Source of the DNA: Pontibacter liquoris | GTDB taxonomy: Bacteria; Bacteroidota; Bacteroidia; Cytophagales; Hymenobacteraceae | DNA: 64,000 bases | Assembly (NCBI RefSeq): GCF_022758235.1 | Contig: NZ_JALEBG010000003.1 | Span: 248,001-312,000, forward strand | Direction of reading: 5' to 3' | Translations under genes and position numbers: made by a program | Notes under the pieces: generated by a model | Databases searched by the model: none | What the model saw: only the letters and a program-made list of their open reading frames with translations | Told to the model about the DNA's origin: nothing | Part shown: in pieces, positions 27,864 to 36,917 of the stretch | Layout: every line of letters starts with the position of its first letter | Position numbering within the stretch: the first letter of the stretch is position 1

Positions 27864-28622
27864 TTAGGGCAAAACCGTAACACGCGTGGCCACATCGGCC
27901 GTAACTGGTTTCCCGGCCGCCGTCATCTGCCTGATCTGCTGCAAGATGGCATCGCGCAGCAGCAAACCTACTTTCTCGGTGTTTGTGGCCGCTTTGAGCA
28001 TAGCCAGATCGTCTCCGCCACCTGCCAGGTAATCGGACGTCACCAATGTATAGGTCCGGGCGGGGTCAAAGGGCTTGCCGCCAATTTTAATGTCCGTGGC
28101 CTTTCCACCCTTCACTGTGTAGGTGGCATTGCCGATGGGCGCATTCTTATTGGCTGCTGCATAATCAAACAGCGCTTTTACAGTATTGCCCTCCAGCGTG
28201 AGCACCACGAGCTCATTTTCAAAGGGCATCAGCTCAAACACATGGCCCGTGGTAATGTTGCCCTGCGGCAGCGGCTGCCGCAAGCCGCCATTGGTAGTCA
28301 GCGACAGGTCGATTGGCTTGCCGTAGAGCGGCTGGCTTTGGGCAAGCTGCAGGTCTACCACAAAGTTGCCCAGCGGCGACTGGTAATCGCCTTTACCCAG
28401 CGCCACGGGCGCAAAACCTACTACCTCGCTCATTTTATCAGTTACCTGCCGGCGGAAGGGCGCAATGAATGCTTCCGTCTGCCGGTCGGCCGTAATCGTA
28501 CTGTCTACCGGCACATCGGTGGTGGTGAGGCTGGGCGAGGCCTGCCAGGTGCGTGGCTGGCAAGCCCCTAATGAGAGCACCAGCAAGGCAATTGGCAGGC
28601 GCTTAAGCCGAAATATTGTCAT
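27864..28622 (-). CDS. 5'-nucleotidase C-terminal domain lipoprotein
   Basis: 252 residues from the ATG at 28620-28622. A lipoprotein signal ends in ALLVLSLGACQ (lipobox Cys near 21). The body is the 5'-nucleotidase C-terminal substrate-binding fold: FVVDLQLAQSQ, LSLTTNGGLRQPLPQGNIT, FELMPFENELVVLTLEG and YTLVTSDYLAGGGDDLAML. It alone lacks metal ligands and presumably works with the catalytic half encoded 13 bp downstream. The pair would scavenge nucleotides in the periplasm. Confidence 0.92.
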   Translation of the reverse strand: MTIFRLKRLPIALLVLSLGACQPRTWQASPSLTTTDVPVDSTITADRQTEAFIAPFRRQVTDKMSEVVGFAPVALGKGDYQSPLGNFVVDLQLAQSQPLYGKPIDLSLTTNGGLRQPLPQGNITTGHVFELMPFENELVVLTLEGNTVKALFDYAAANKNAPIGNATYTVKGGKATDIKIGGKPFDPARTYTLVTSDYLAGGGDDLAMLKAATNTEKVGLLLRDAILQQIRQMTAAGKPVTADVATRVTVLP

Positions 28623-28765
28623 AGGAGAAAAGTCCTTCAGGTGATTTGTCCACAAAGGTACTGCGTTCTCAAAAGCGGCACAAATAGCGTTTATGAGATA
28701 GATCCGATGACTCTCGGGTTTGCTAGAAGCAAACAGCGCTATACTTGTGCAGCCCGGAGATACAA

Positions 28766-30100
28766 CTACTTTTTCCCTTTACCTTCCATGTAGTTCAGTG
28801 TCAGGCCGGTCAGCGTTTTCACACCCAGCTTCATACCACTTTCATCGATGTAAAAATCGGGCGTATGGTGCGCCGCAGCTATTTTAGGGTCTTTGCCATT
28901 GGGCATGCCGCCCACGAAAACGAAGAGCCCCGGGATCTTCTCCTGGTAAAAAGCAAAGTCCTCGGCACCCGTTACGGCTTTGGTCAGGATCACGTTATCC
29001 CGTCCGGCTACCGCCTGTAACGTAGGCAGCATCTTGTCTGTCAGGGCCGGGTCGTTATAAGTCACGGGCGTTTGCGGGATGATCTCGACCTGGGCAGTAG
29101 CGCCGGCACTTTCCGCTATCTTGGTGGCGGTGAGTTTGATCTTGTCGTGGATCTGCTGCTGCATGTCTTTGTTCAGCGCCCGCACCGTGCCTTCCAGCAG
29201 CACCTCTTCCGGAATAATGTTGTTACGCACCCCGCCATGGATCATCCCAACCGTGATCACGGCCGCATCTTCGGGCAGCTCTACCTGGCGGCTAATAATG
29301 GTCTGTAGTCCCAGCACGATTTGCGAGGCTGTTACGACCGGGTCGATCCCGCCCCAGGGGTAGGCGCCGTGCACCTGCTTGCCGTTTACCTTAATGCGGA
29401 AAATGTCGGCGCTGGCCATGGTGCCACCCGGCCGGTATTTAAGTTTGCCTACTTCTGTCTGCGAGTTGATGTGCAGCCCGAAGATCACTTCGGGTTTTGG
29501 CCCTTTGTCCAGCACGCCTTCTTGTACCATCAGGTTGGCTCCGCCTACCTGCCCGACCGGCGAGCCTTCCTCGGCAGGCTGAAAGATAAACTTCACGGTG
29601 CCCGGCAGCTCTTTCTGCATACTTGCCAGCACTTCGGCGGTGGCCATGAGCATGGCAATATGCGTGTCGTGACCGCAGGCATGCATCACGCCTACTTCCT
29701 GCCCGTTATACATGGTTTTAACCTTGGAGGCAAACGGCACATCGGCGCGCTCCACCACCGGCAGCCCGTCGATATCAGCGCGCAAGGCCACTACCGGGCC
29801 CGGCTTGCCGCCTTTTAAAATACCGACCACGCCGGTGCGGGCCACGCCCGTCTGCACCTCGATGCCCAGCTTTTTGAGGTGAGCGGCAATTTTAGCGGCT
29901 GTTTCGGTTTCGTGATTGCCCAGTTCCGGGTGCGCATGAAAATCGCGGCGCCACTCAATTACTTTCGGCTCCAGCTTATCAGCCATAGCATTGGCACGGG
30001 TAAGCAGCTTGCTTTGCTGGGCAAAAGCAGGAACGGCCAGCAGGCCAAGCCCCAGAACAGTCAGCAGGGTTCTTTTGTAGTAAGTATGGTTGTTTCTCAT
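28766..30100 (-). CDS. M20 family metallo-amidohydrolase
   Basis: 444 residues from the ATG at 30098-30100 (MRNNHTYYKRTLLTVLGLGL), with a signal peptide cut near VPAFAQQ. Metal site motifs are GVMHACGHDTHIAML, FQPAEEGSP and AEDFAFYQE, with AAHHTPDFYIDE near the end, as in the hippurate/IAA-amino acid/N-acyl amino acid amidohydrolases. It probably hydrolyses N-acylated amino acids in the periplasm. Monocistronic. Confidence 0.93.
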   Translation of the reverse strand: MRNNHTYYKRTLLTVLGLGLLAVPAFAQQSKLLTRANAMADKLEPKVIEWRRDFHAHPELGNHETETAAKIAAHLKKLGIEVQTGVARTGVVGILKGGKPGPVVALRADIDGLPVVERADVPFASKVKTMYNGQEVGVMHACGHDTHIAMLMATAEVLASMQKELPGTVKFIFQPAEEGSPVGQVGGANLMVQEGVLDKGPKPEVIFGLHINSQTEVGKLKYRPGGTMASADIFRIKVNGKQVHGAYPWGGIDPVVTASQIVLGLQTIISRQVELPEDAAVITVGMIHGGVRNNIIPEEVLLEGTVRALNKDMQQQIHDKIKLTATKIAESAGATAQVEIIPQTPVTYNDPALTDKMLPTLQAVAGRDNVILTKAVTGAEDFAFYQEKIPGLFVFVGGMPNGKDPKIAAAHHTPDFYIDESGMKLGVKTLTGLTLNYMEGKGKK

Positions 30101-30540
30101 ATAGGTTAGCTCGTAAGAATAGGCGAAAGGATAAATATACAATAAATCAGGAAGAGTGATAGCAGGCCGGGGCGATAGTTTTACCTATCCTAATTCTCTT
30201 ATAAGCATAGGCTATAAGTATAGGAAAGGGTTATGCAATTGGTTCTCTCTTAGGCATAAGCGTTGTAGTACCGGGTCCAACTGCCCCTCCTTGTATTATA
30301 AAGAGGCCCCTACCCCCAGGAGGGGAGCCTGTAATTGCAGGTTGGGATGTATAAGCTTTGTTGTTATGGCTATTCAAGAACATCCCCCTACCCCCTTCAA
30401 AGGGGGACTTTTCTACTAATGCTATACTTAAGCTGTACTCTCAAAGCGGCTGCCATCGTGCGGACAGGTCACGACCTGTCCCTACATAAATACAATGCTG
30501 ATAAAGTTGAAGCTTATACTTAAGCTGATGTATAAACCTA

Positions 30541-30680
30541 AGCTATCGAGTTGATCCTAGTCCTTGGGTGGAGCGCCTTGGTGTGTTGCGGTGCCGCGCA
30601 TGCGGCAGCCCGGTAGGGCAGCTTCACGCCGCCGCGCGAAACGCAAGGACGAGCCCTCGCGGGCTTGGAGCGCTCCAAAG
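30541..30680. repeat. Structured multi-hairpin element, copy 1
   Basis: A 140-bp element matching 43322-43459. Predicted pairings: GTCCTTG (30560-30566) with CAAGGAC (30644-30650) closes a domain holding hairpins TGCCGC-gcat-GCGGCA (30592-30607) and GCCC-ggta-GGGC (30608-30619), plus a further imperfect helix. It ends in a perfect palindrome TTGGAGCGCTCCAA (30665-30678). It could be a structured RNA, a transposable hairpin element or a DNA-level signal; strand unknown. Confidence 0.65.
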
Positions 30681-30698
30681 CCAGAAATGAAACAGGAA

Positions 30699-30917
30699 AA
30701 GTATAAAACTGAGGAATACAGCCAGCTACCAAATATAGCTTGAAGTATAAGCAAACAACAAACAGCCCTACCAAGTATAGTAGAAAACAGAATTAAGGAA
30801 GAACTCTAGCTAACAAGTATAAATAAGTATAAAGCAGCATCTACAGCAGCTGCCAAGTATAGCAAAAGCATAAACCGAAATATCAACAAGCCACTATTGA
30901 GTATAGCCAGAAGTATA
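30699..30917 (+). repeat. Dense cluster of AAGTATA words, copy 1
   Basis: Seven AAGTATA (30699, 30743, 30773, 30815, 30825, 30855, 30911) and one GAGTATA (30899), all in the same orientation, within 219 bp. The spacing is irregular, so this is not a simple tandem repeat. It lies directly after the structured element and ends 76 bp before the DUF1232 gene. Confidence 0.85.
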
Positions 30918-30992
30918 AACCAGCCTAACAGGCAATCGCCGGCAAACCACTGGCGGCAGCACCCCTCCTCTCCATCTCCCGTACAATACCCC

Positions 30993-31373
30993 ATGCTGAA
31001 ACGCTGGAAAGAAACCGTCCGCAAACTCAAAGAGGATATTTATACCTTGTACCTGGCCGCCAACGATCCTCGGATCCCGTTCGGCGCCAAAGTGGTGCTG
31101 GTCATTACAGTGGCCTATGCCTTTAGCCCCATCGACCTGGTGCCCGACTTTATACCCGTTATCGGCTACCTCGACGACCTGCTGTTGCTGCCACTGGGCA
31201 TCTGGCTGTGCATTAAACTCATTCCACCGGAGGTGCTAACCGAATACCGGGCAAAAGCCAAAGAGCAGCTGCGGCAGCATAAGCCAAACTACCTGATGGC
31301 GGGCGTCATTCTCATCATCTGGCTGTTGCTGGGTTACTGGTTTTACCGGAGTTGGATTGCCGACCTCGATTAA
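30993..31373 (+). CDS. DUF1232 (YkvA) family membrane protein
   Basis: 126 residues from ATG 30993 (MLKRWKETVRKLKEDIYTLY); upstream in-frame codons fall in repeat sequence and are rejected. The DUF1232 core is VVLVITVAYAFSPIDLVPDF followed by IPVIGYLDDLLLLPLGIWL, the family's SPIDLIPDFIP motif. A C-terminal helix AGVILIIWLLLGYWFY follows. Function unknown; small membrane proteins of this family are widespread. Confidence 0.88.
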   Translation: MLKRWKETVRKLKEDIYTLYLAANDPRIPFGAKVVLVITVAYAFSPIDLVPDFIPVIGYLDDLLLLPLGIWLCIKLIPPEVLTEYRAKAKEQLRQHKPNYLMAGVILIIWLLLGYWFYRSWIADLD

Positions 31374-31464
31374 ACAGGGCTTTTAGCATCATTATCCGGC
31401 TGCAGCGCGCGTAGGCCGTAAACTATAATCTTTTATCTTTACCAGAAATTTGACCTGAAGCATC

Positions 31465-33300
31465 ATGACGGACGAGCAGAAGCTATTTTCAGCCTTTTCC
31501 CCCACCACAGCGGCCGACTGGGAGCAGCGGGCACGCAAAGACCTGCGCGAAACGCCTTTGGAGAGCCTGACCTGGCAAACCTACGAGGGCATTGCCGTGA
31601 AGCCATACTTTACTAGGGAAGATATCCAGCACCTGAACCTGGCAGCGCAGAAACCCGGCGACTTTCCGTTTATGCGCGGGCGCACGACCAGCAGCAACAA
31701 TTGGCAGAACATTTCGCAGGTGCAGGCCGAGAACACCGGAACGGCTGCCATCGATAAAGCAACCGATGCGCTGCTACGCGGTGCCGATGGCGTGCACTTT
31801 GTAGTGGAGCAGCCGCAACTTTTCGATGTGGCGTACCTCACCGAAATGATCGATTTGAGCAAACACCCGGTCAGTTATACTTTAAAAGAGCAGCCGGATG
31901 CGTTTATAACAAGGCTATACCAGGCCCTGGAAGCAAAACAGATTTCGCACCGCAACCTGCAGGGTTTTATACTATATGATCGCCTTACAGAAAACGGCCA
32001 GCTAACGCACGAGGAAAGCCAAAACCTCCTGCAGGTGCTGGACCAGACCAAAGACAGCCCCGCATTTTATGGCGTTACCGTAAACGGCACCAACTTCAGC
32101 AGCATGGGCGCTTCTATTACGCAGGAGATCGCCTATACTTTGAGCGCTGCCGTGGCGTACATTGACAGGCTAACCGATGCCGGCGAGCCGCTCGAATCGG
32201 TGCTGCGCAACATGCAGTTTTACATGGCTTCGGGCACCAATTACTTTTTCGAGATCGCCAAACTGCGTGCCCTGCGCCTGTTGTGGGCAGCGGTGCTGGA
32301 GGCTTACCAGGCATCGCCCGAGATGGCCGCTTTCCTGCGCATTCACAGCGTTTCCTCCAGTTGGTACCAGACCACCCTGGACCCGTACATGAACATGCTG
32401 CGCACCACCACCGAAGCCATGGCTGCTGTAATTGCCGGCTGCGACTCGCTGACCGTGGTGCCTTTCGACAATACCTTTAACAAACCCGATGAGTTCTCCG
32501 AGCGAATTGCCCGCAACGTGTCCATCATCCTGAAAGAGGAAGTATACCTCGATAAAGCCATTGATCCGGCCGCCGGCGCTTACTACCTCGAGTGGCTCAC
32601 AGACCAGCTGGCGCAGCGGGCCTGGGCGCTGTTTAAAGAAGTGGAAATTAAAGGCGGCTTCGAAACTGCTTACCAGCAGGGGTTTATACTTGGCGCCATT
32701 ACCGAGGTGAGCCGCCGCAAGTTCCGCAACATTGCCACCGGCCGCGACGTGCTGGTAGGCACCAACAAATACCCGAATCCCAAAGAGAAAATCGACTTTG
32801 ACCCGGAGGAGCTGATCCAGCGTGCTGATTTCGACGTTACCCGCGCTGCTTACCCAACCGAGGTGATGCGTATGGCCACCGAGCTGCACCTGCGCAAGCG
32901 CCAGCGCCGCCCCAAAGCCCTCGTGGCCGTTATCGGCCAGGCGGAGCAACGGCACGTAAATGCTGTGTTTGCCCAGGAGTTCTTTGCCTGCGCCGGTTTC
33001 GAGACGGAAGTAGCGCACTATGCCTCGGTGGAGGAAGCCTCCCGGAAAATGGAACAGACGGCAGCAGAAGTGCTGATCGTGTCGTCGGCAGAGGCCGCTT
33101 TTGTGCGGGAATTTGGCCCACGGCTGCGCAATCATCATGCAAAGCCGACCGTTATACTTGCAGCTAACCCCGAACACATGAAAGAAGAAATGCTAGCCAA
33201 CGGGTATGAGGAGTTTATCTTCGAAGGCTGCGACATGTCGGCAATAACGCAGATAGTCCATAAAAAGCTGCACGGCGACAGCGACGAAAGTGCCCGGTAG
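31465..33300 (+). CDS. mutA: Methylmalonyl-CoA mutase small (beta) subunit
   Basis: 611 residues. The TIM-barrel half shows FMRGRTTSSNNWQNISQ and YFFEIAKLRALRLLWAAVLE. The C-terminal flavodoxin-like half (PKALVAVIGQAEQRHVNAVF) lacks the DxHxxG cobalamin motif, as expected for the non-catalytic subunit. It pairs with the large subunit (34489) to interconvert methylmalonyl-CoA and succinyl-CoA. Unusually, two small genes separate it from that partner. Confidence 0.94.
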   Translation: MTDEQKLFSAFSPTTAADWEQRARKDLRETPLESLTWQTYEGIAVKPYFTREDIQHLNLAAQKPGDFPFMRGRTTSSNNWQNISQVQAENTGTAAIDKATDALLRGADGVHFVVEQPQLFDVAYLTEMIDLSKHPVSYTLKEQPDAFITRLYQALEAKQISHRNLQGFILYDRLTENGQLTHEESQNLLQVLDQTKDSPAFYGVTVNGTNFSSMGASITQEIAYTLSAAVAYIDRLTDAGEPLESVLRNMQFYMASGTNYFFEIAKLRALRLLWAAVLEAYQASPEMAAFLRIHSVSSSWYQTTLDPYMNMLRTTTEAMAAVIAGCDSLTVVPFDNTFNKPDEFSERIARNVSIILKEEVYLDKAIDPAAGAYYLEWLTDQLAQRAWALFKEVEIKGGFETAYQQGFILGAITEVSRRKFRNIATGRDVLVGTNKYPNPKEKIDFDPEELIQRADFDVTRAAYPTEVMRMATELHLRKRQRRPKALVAVIGQAEQRHVNAVFAQEFFACAGFETEVAHYASVEEASRKMEQTAAEVLIVSSAEAAFVREFGPRLRNHHAKPTVILAANPEHMKEEMLANGYEEFIFEGCDMSAITQIVHKKLHGDSDESAR

Positions 33301-33323
33301 GTTTCACCTTAACCCTGCTTCCT

Positions 33324-33734
33324 ATGACTGCATTGACAACAACGGCCTCCTTTCCCGAACCGAAAGAAACAAGCGAAAAGGAAGTGATCCAAGCCTTGGA
33401 GGGGCAGATTGCTGCCTGGAACGCCGGTGACCTGGAAGCGGCCATGGCTTTTTACTGGAACTCGCCCGACATCCTCTGGATAAACAAAACCGGCCTCGAA
33501 AAAGGCTACCAGGAAGTGCTGGACATGTTCCGCCAGGACTTTACTGACAGCAGCCACATGGGCCAGTACAGCTACGAACCGCTGCATATTGAACAGATAA
33601 CACCTGAGGTCGTTTTCTTTGTTATCCGCTGGAAAATTTTGCTGCGCGGCAAACGCCTGATGGGCGGTGTTTCGTCGCAGCTTTGGAAAAAGCCTGCCGG
33701 CCGCTGGGTGATTACCTGTGAGCACGCGAGTTAG
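33324..33734 (+). CDS. NTF2-like/SnoaL-type protein (DUF4440-like)
   Basis: A 136-residue protein. KEVIQALEGQIAAWNAGDLE and AAMAFYWNSPDILWINKTGL are the usual opening of small NTF2-fold proteins with a helix-helix-beta cone. The later VVFFVIRWKILLRGKRLMGG and WVITCEHAS strands fit. These proteins bind or modify small hydrophobic molecules; the substrate is unknown. It starts 23 bp after mutA, so it is likely co-transcribed. Confidence 0.8.
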   Translation: MTALTTTASFPEPKETSEKEVIQALEGQIAAWNAGDLEAAMAFYWNSPDILWINKTGLEKGYQEVLDMFRQDFTDSSHMGQYSYEPLHIEQITPEVVFFVIRWKILLRGKRLMGGVSSQLWKKPAGRWVITCEHAS

Positions 33735-33751
33735 ATCAATGACTGAATTTC

Positions 33752-33893
33752 GAATGAGTGAATGAGTGAATAATAACTCGATTTAACCTCACCTATTTAC
33801 TCATTCTGAACTATAAAAAGATATGATTTTGAGGTTGAATGAAGTGACAAAAAACCATTCACTCATTCACGCAATCACTCATTCAAAATTAAG
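33752..33893. repeat. Inverted pair of GAATGAGTGA tandem words
   Basis: Left copy GAATGAGTGAATGAGTGAAT (33752-33771) lies just after the NTF2-like gene. Right copy holds ATTCACTCATTCA twice in varied form (33859-33887) and abuts the GNAT start. A third, right-oriented copy precedes mutB (near 34451-34479). Confidence 0.75.
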
Positions 33894-33895
33894 AC

Positions 33896-34387
33896 ATGCA
33901 ACTGAGTGACCTTACTTTCAGAACCGAACTGAGACCCGGTGACCTTGGCTATATCACGTACCGCCATGGTGCCATTTACAGTAACGAGTGCAATTATGGG
34001 GTGGAGTTCGAGAGCTATGTTGCCTACGGCCTTTACGAGTTCTACAGCCACTACGATCCCGACAAAGACAGGATATGGCTGGCAGAGCACAAGGGCAGGA
34101 TTGTAGGAAGCATCTGCCTGATTCACCGGCCCGAAAATACGGCCCAACTGCGGTTCTTCTTACTGGAGCCGGAGTACCGCGGGATAGGATTAGGCAAAAA
34201 GCTGATGGAGCTGTGCATGGCGTTCTACCAGGAGAAAGGCTATACGTCCTCCTTCCTCTGGACCACCCATGAGCAGGAAGGTGCCATTGCCTTGTACAAA
34301 CGCTACGGTTTTAGATTGACGGAAGAAAAACCTTCCACGGCATTTGGCAAACCGTTAACAGAGCAGCGGTTTGATCTGGTTTCTTAA
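33896..34387 (+). CDS. GNAT family N-acetyltransferase
   Basis: A 163-residue GNAT protein. It opens FRTELRPGDLGYITYRHGAI and has the acetyl-CoA motif FFLLEPEYRGIGLGKKLMEL, then TTHEQEGAIALYKRYGFRLT. This subgroup resembles the acetyltransferase half of MarR-GNAT fusion proteins, but no MarR domain is present. Substrate unknown. It sits between the two mutase genes and is flanked on both sides by copies of the same CACTCATTCA-type word, suggesting it was inserted there. Confidence 0.88.
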   Translation: MQLSDLTFRTELRPGDLGYITYRHGAIYSNECNYGVEFESYVAYGLYEFYSHYDPDKDRIWLAEHKGRIVGSICLIHRPENTAQLRFFLLEPEYRGIGLGKKLMELCMAFYQEKGYTSSFLWTTHEQEGAIALYKRYGFRLTEEKPSTAFGKPLTEQRFDLVS

Positions 34388-34488
34388 ACGGATATGTCCG
34401 TACATTATAAAAGATAAAGAAAGATGAGAAGATCTGTAGCGGAATTTTTATTCACTCAATCGCTCATGCACTCATTCATAATTACGCT

Positions 34489-36633
34489 ATGAAGCCTGAT
34501 TTTTCGAAAATAGTCATAAATAAAGTAGCCGCGGCTACGCACGGGCCCAAAGACCCGCTGGAGCCAAAGACCTGGAAAACCCCGGAGCAGATAAAGGTAA
34601 AGCGCTTTTATACCCAGGAGGATGTGCAGCAATTTGAGCACCTGGATTTTGCTGCAGGCCTGCCGCCTTACCTGCGTGGGCCATACAGCACCATGTATGT
34701 GCAAAAGCCCTGGACCATCCGCCAGTATGCCGGTTTCTCCACAGCTGAGGAAAGTAATGCCTTCTACCGCCGCAACCTGGCCGGTGGGCAAAAAGGCCTT
34801 TCCGTGGCATTTGACCTGGCCACGCACCGCGGCTACGACTCCGACCACCCGCGCGTAGTGGGCGACGTGGGCAAAGCCGGCGTAGCCATCGACTCGGTAG
34901 AGGACATGAAGATCCTTTTCGACCAGATTCCGCTGGACCAGATGTCGGTTTCCATGACGATGAATGGTGCGGTGCTGCCCATCATGGCCTTTTACATAGT
35001 AGCGGCCGAAGAGCAGGGCGTGAAACCGGAGCAACTGAGCGGTACGATCCAGAACGACATCCTGAAGGAGTTTATGGTGCGCAACACCTACATCTACCCG
35101 CCGGAGCCAAGTATGAAGATCATTGCCGATATCTTTGCCTATACTTCCCGGAACATGCCGCGCTTCAATTCCATTTCCATTTCGGGCTACCACATGCAGG
35201 AAGCCGGGGCCACTGCCGACTTGGAACTGGCTTATACCCTGGCCGATGGCCGGGAGTATGTGCGCACCGGCCTGCAGGCAGGGATGGACATCGATGATTT
35301 TGCCCCACGGCTGTCGTTTTTCTGGGCCATCGGCATGAACCATTTCATGGAGATCGCCAAACTGCGGGCTGCCCGCATGCTGTGGGCTAAGCTCCTGCAG
35401 CAGTTCAACCCAAAGAACCCGAAATCGCTGGCGCTGCGCACGCACTGCCAGACCTCCGGCTGGAGCCTGACCGAACAGGACCCGTTTAACAACGTGGCCC
35501 GCACCTGCGTGGAAGCCATGGCCGCGGTGCTGGGCGGTACCCAAAGCCTGCACACCAACGCCTTGGACGAAGCCATGGCGCTCCCAACTGATTTCTCAGC
35601 CCGCATTGCCCGTAACACGCAGATCTACCTGCAGCAGGAAACCAACATTACCAAAGTAGTGGACCCCTGGGGCGGCTCATACTATGTGGAAACGCTTACG
35701 CACGAGCTAGCCCACAAAGCCTGGGAACTGATACAGGAAGTAGAGGAACTAGGCGGCATGGCCAAAGCTATCGAAACCGGGCTGCCAAAAATGCGCATCG
35801 AGGAGGCTGCTGCCCGTAAGCAGGCTCGCATCGACGCTGGCCGCGATGTGATTGTAGGCGTAAACAAGTATAAACCCAGCCAGATCCAGGAAATCGACAT
35901 ACTGGACATCGATAACACCGCCGTACGGGAATCGCAGTTACAGCGCCTGGCAAGTATAAAAGCCTCGCGCAACGAAGGCAGTGTACTGAACGCACTGCAG
36001 GCCCTGACCAATGCCGCCGAATCGGGCGTAGGCAACTTGCTGGAACTGGCCGTGGAAGCGGCCCGCCGCCGTGCCACCTTGGGCGAGATTTCAGATGCTT
36101 TGGAAAAAATTTATGGAAGACATAAAGCTGTGATCCGATCTATTTCAGGCATATATTCTGCCGAGCTCTCCGATGACGAAAACTTTGAACGTGCCAAAGC
36201 CCTGGCCGATGAGTTCGAGACCTTAGAAGGCCGTCGGCCGCGAATCATGGTTGCTAAAATGGGCCAGGATGGCCATGACCGTGGCTCCAAAGTGATCGCC
36301 ACCTCCTTTGCCGACCTGGGCTTTGATGTGGACATCGGTCCGCTGTTCCAGACACCCGCCGAAGTAGCCATGCAGGCTGCCGAAAACGACGTACACGTGG
36401 TAGGCGTTTCTTCGCTGGCAGCCGGCCATAAAACGCTGGTGCCGCAGCTTATCGACGAGCTCCGCAAGCTTGGCCGAGAAGACATCCTGGTAATCGTAGG
36501 CGGGGTGATCCCGGCGCAGGATTACGACTTCCTCTACAAAGCAGGAGCTGAAGGCATTTTCGGCCCCGGCACCATTATCTCGGTCGCTGCCCAGCATATC
36601 CTGGAGAAGCTGATAAGTATGGTTAAGAGTTAG
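34489..36633 (+). CDS. mutB: Methylmalonyl-CoA mutase large (alpha) subunit
   Basis: 714 residues. The barrel opens with [20 protein letters not shown] (substrate tunnel, Tyr-rich) and [20 protein letters not shown]. The C-terminal B12 domain has the base-off ligand motif [13 protein letters not shown], then [16 protein letters not shown] and [11 protein letters not shown]. It is the adenosylcobalamin-binding catalytic subunit for the methylmalonyl-CoA/succinyl-CoA rearrangement. Its partner subunit is 1.2 kb upstream and its GTPase chaperone (42064) is 5.4 kb downstream. A terminator follows at 36687. Confidence 0.97.
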   Translation: MKPDFSKIVINKVAAATHGPKDPLEPKTWKTPEQIKVKRFYTQEDVQQFEHLDFAAGLPPYLRGPYSTMYVQKPWTIRQYAGFSTAEESNAFYRRNLAGGQKGLSVAFDLATHRGYDSDHPRVVGDVGKAGVAIDSVEDMKILFDQIPLDQMSVSMTMNGAVLPIMAFYIVAAEEQGVKPEQLSGTIQNDILKEFMVRNTYIYPPEPSMKIIADIFAYTSRNMPRFNSISISGYHMQEAGATADLELAYTLADGREYVRTGLQAGMDIDDFAPRLSFFWAIGMNHFMEIAKLRAARMLWAKLLQQFNPKNPKSLALRTHCQTSGWSLTEQDPFNNVARTCVEAMAAVLGGTQSLHTNALDEAMALPTDFSARIARNTQIYLQQETNITKVVDPWGGSYYVETLTHELAHKAWELIQEVEELGGMAKAIETGLPKMRIEEAAARKQARIDAGRDVIVGVNKYKPSQIQEIDILDIDNTAVRESQLQRLASIKASRNEGSVLNALQALTNAAESGVGNLLELAVEAARRRATLGEISDALEKIYGRHKAVIRSISGIYSAELSDDENFERAKALADEFETLEGRRPRIMVAKMGQDGHDRGSKVIATSFADLGFDVDIGPLFQTPAEVAMQAAENDVHVVGVSSLAAGHKTLVPQLIDELRKLGREDILVIVGGVIPAQDYDFLYKAGAEGIFGPGTIISVAAQHILEKLISMVKS

Positions 36634-36672
36634 GAGAGTTAAAAAGTTAGAAAGTTAGAAAGTTAGAAAGTT
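36634..36672. repeat. Tandem GTTAGAAA words after mutB
   Basis: Three to four copies of AGAAAGTT directly after the mutB stop, followed by TTAAAGAG. The same word brackets the SDR-hslU gap at 9.7-10.05 kb. No inverted partner is seen here. Confidence 0.7.
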
Positions 36673-36686
36673 AAAGAGTGAAGTAT

Positions 36687-36721
36687 AAAGCCGTAGTTGA
36701 TTCAGTTCAGCTACGGCTTTA
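36687..36721 (+). terminator. Terminator after mutB
   Basis: Stem AAAGCCGTAG (36687-36696) pairs with CTACGGCTTT (36711-36720) around a 14-base loop, with a T-rich end. Confidence 0.75.
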
Positions 36722-36888
36722 TGTTTGGGCGAGCGCGGAGACTTTGTCCTGGCGCCAGAATGTACTAGAAAATCTTACTATTAAATGTTACCCGATAATA
36801 CTGCCGTCATATAGCCAGGCGTTATCAGGCAGCAAGCCCCTCTTTGGTACGCCAGGGCAGCAGCGTTTTAATCCATCTATACTTTGGC

Positions 36889-36896
36889 TACCTTTG
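36889..36896 (+). promoter_or_regulatory. Promoter -7 element TACCTTTG
   Basis: Consensus TAnnTTTG, 21 bases before the small membrane-anchored protein's start. A weak TTTA lies 18 bases upstream. Confidence 0.5.
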
Positions 36897-36917
36897 CCTG
36901 GTATAAATTACCCCGCC

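Larger units (their letters stand above)
30101..30992. repeat. 892-bp composite intergenic repeat block, first copy
   Basis: No gene supported. Modules in order: a GGAGCCTGT-containing module with CCCCTACCCCC (near 30270-30340), a 34-bp sequence at 30377-30410 identical to 43261-43294, a hairpin GGACAGGTCACGACCTGTCC at 30462-30481, the structured element 30541-30680, and a dense AAGTATA cluster 30699-30917. Most of these recur in the same order at 43045-43642. Confidence 0.8.

Noticed and set aside
30156..30774. Short reading frames over the 30 kb intergenic block
   Set aside because: They translate repeat modules and the structured element, with cysteine- and proline-rich nonsense; no conserved feature.
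31374..31464. Cobalamin riboswitch before mutA
   Set aside because: The 91-bp spacer is too short and lacks a recognisable B12 box.
36678..36917. An 80-codon upstream extension of the small membrane-anchored protein
   Set aside because: It reads through the mutB terminator and the -7 promoter element.
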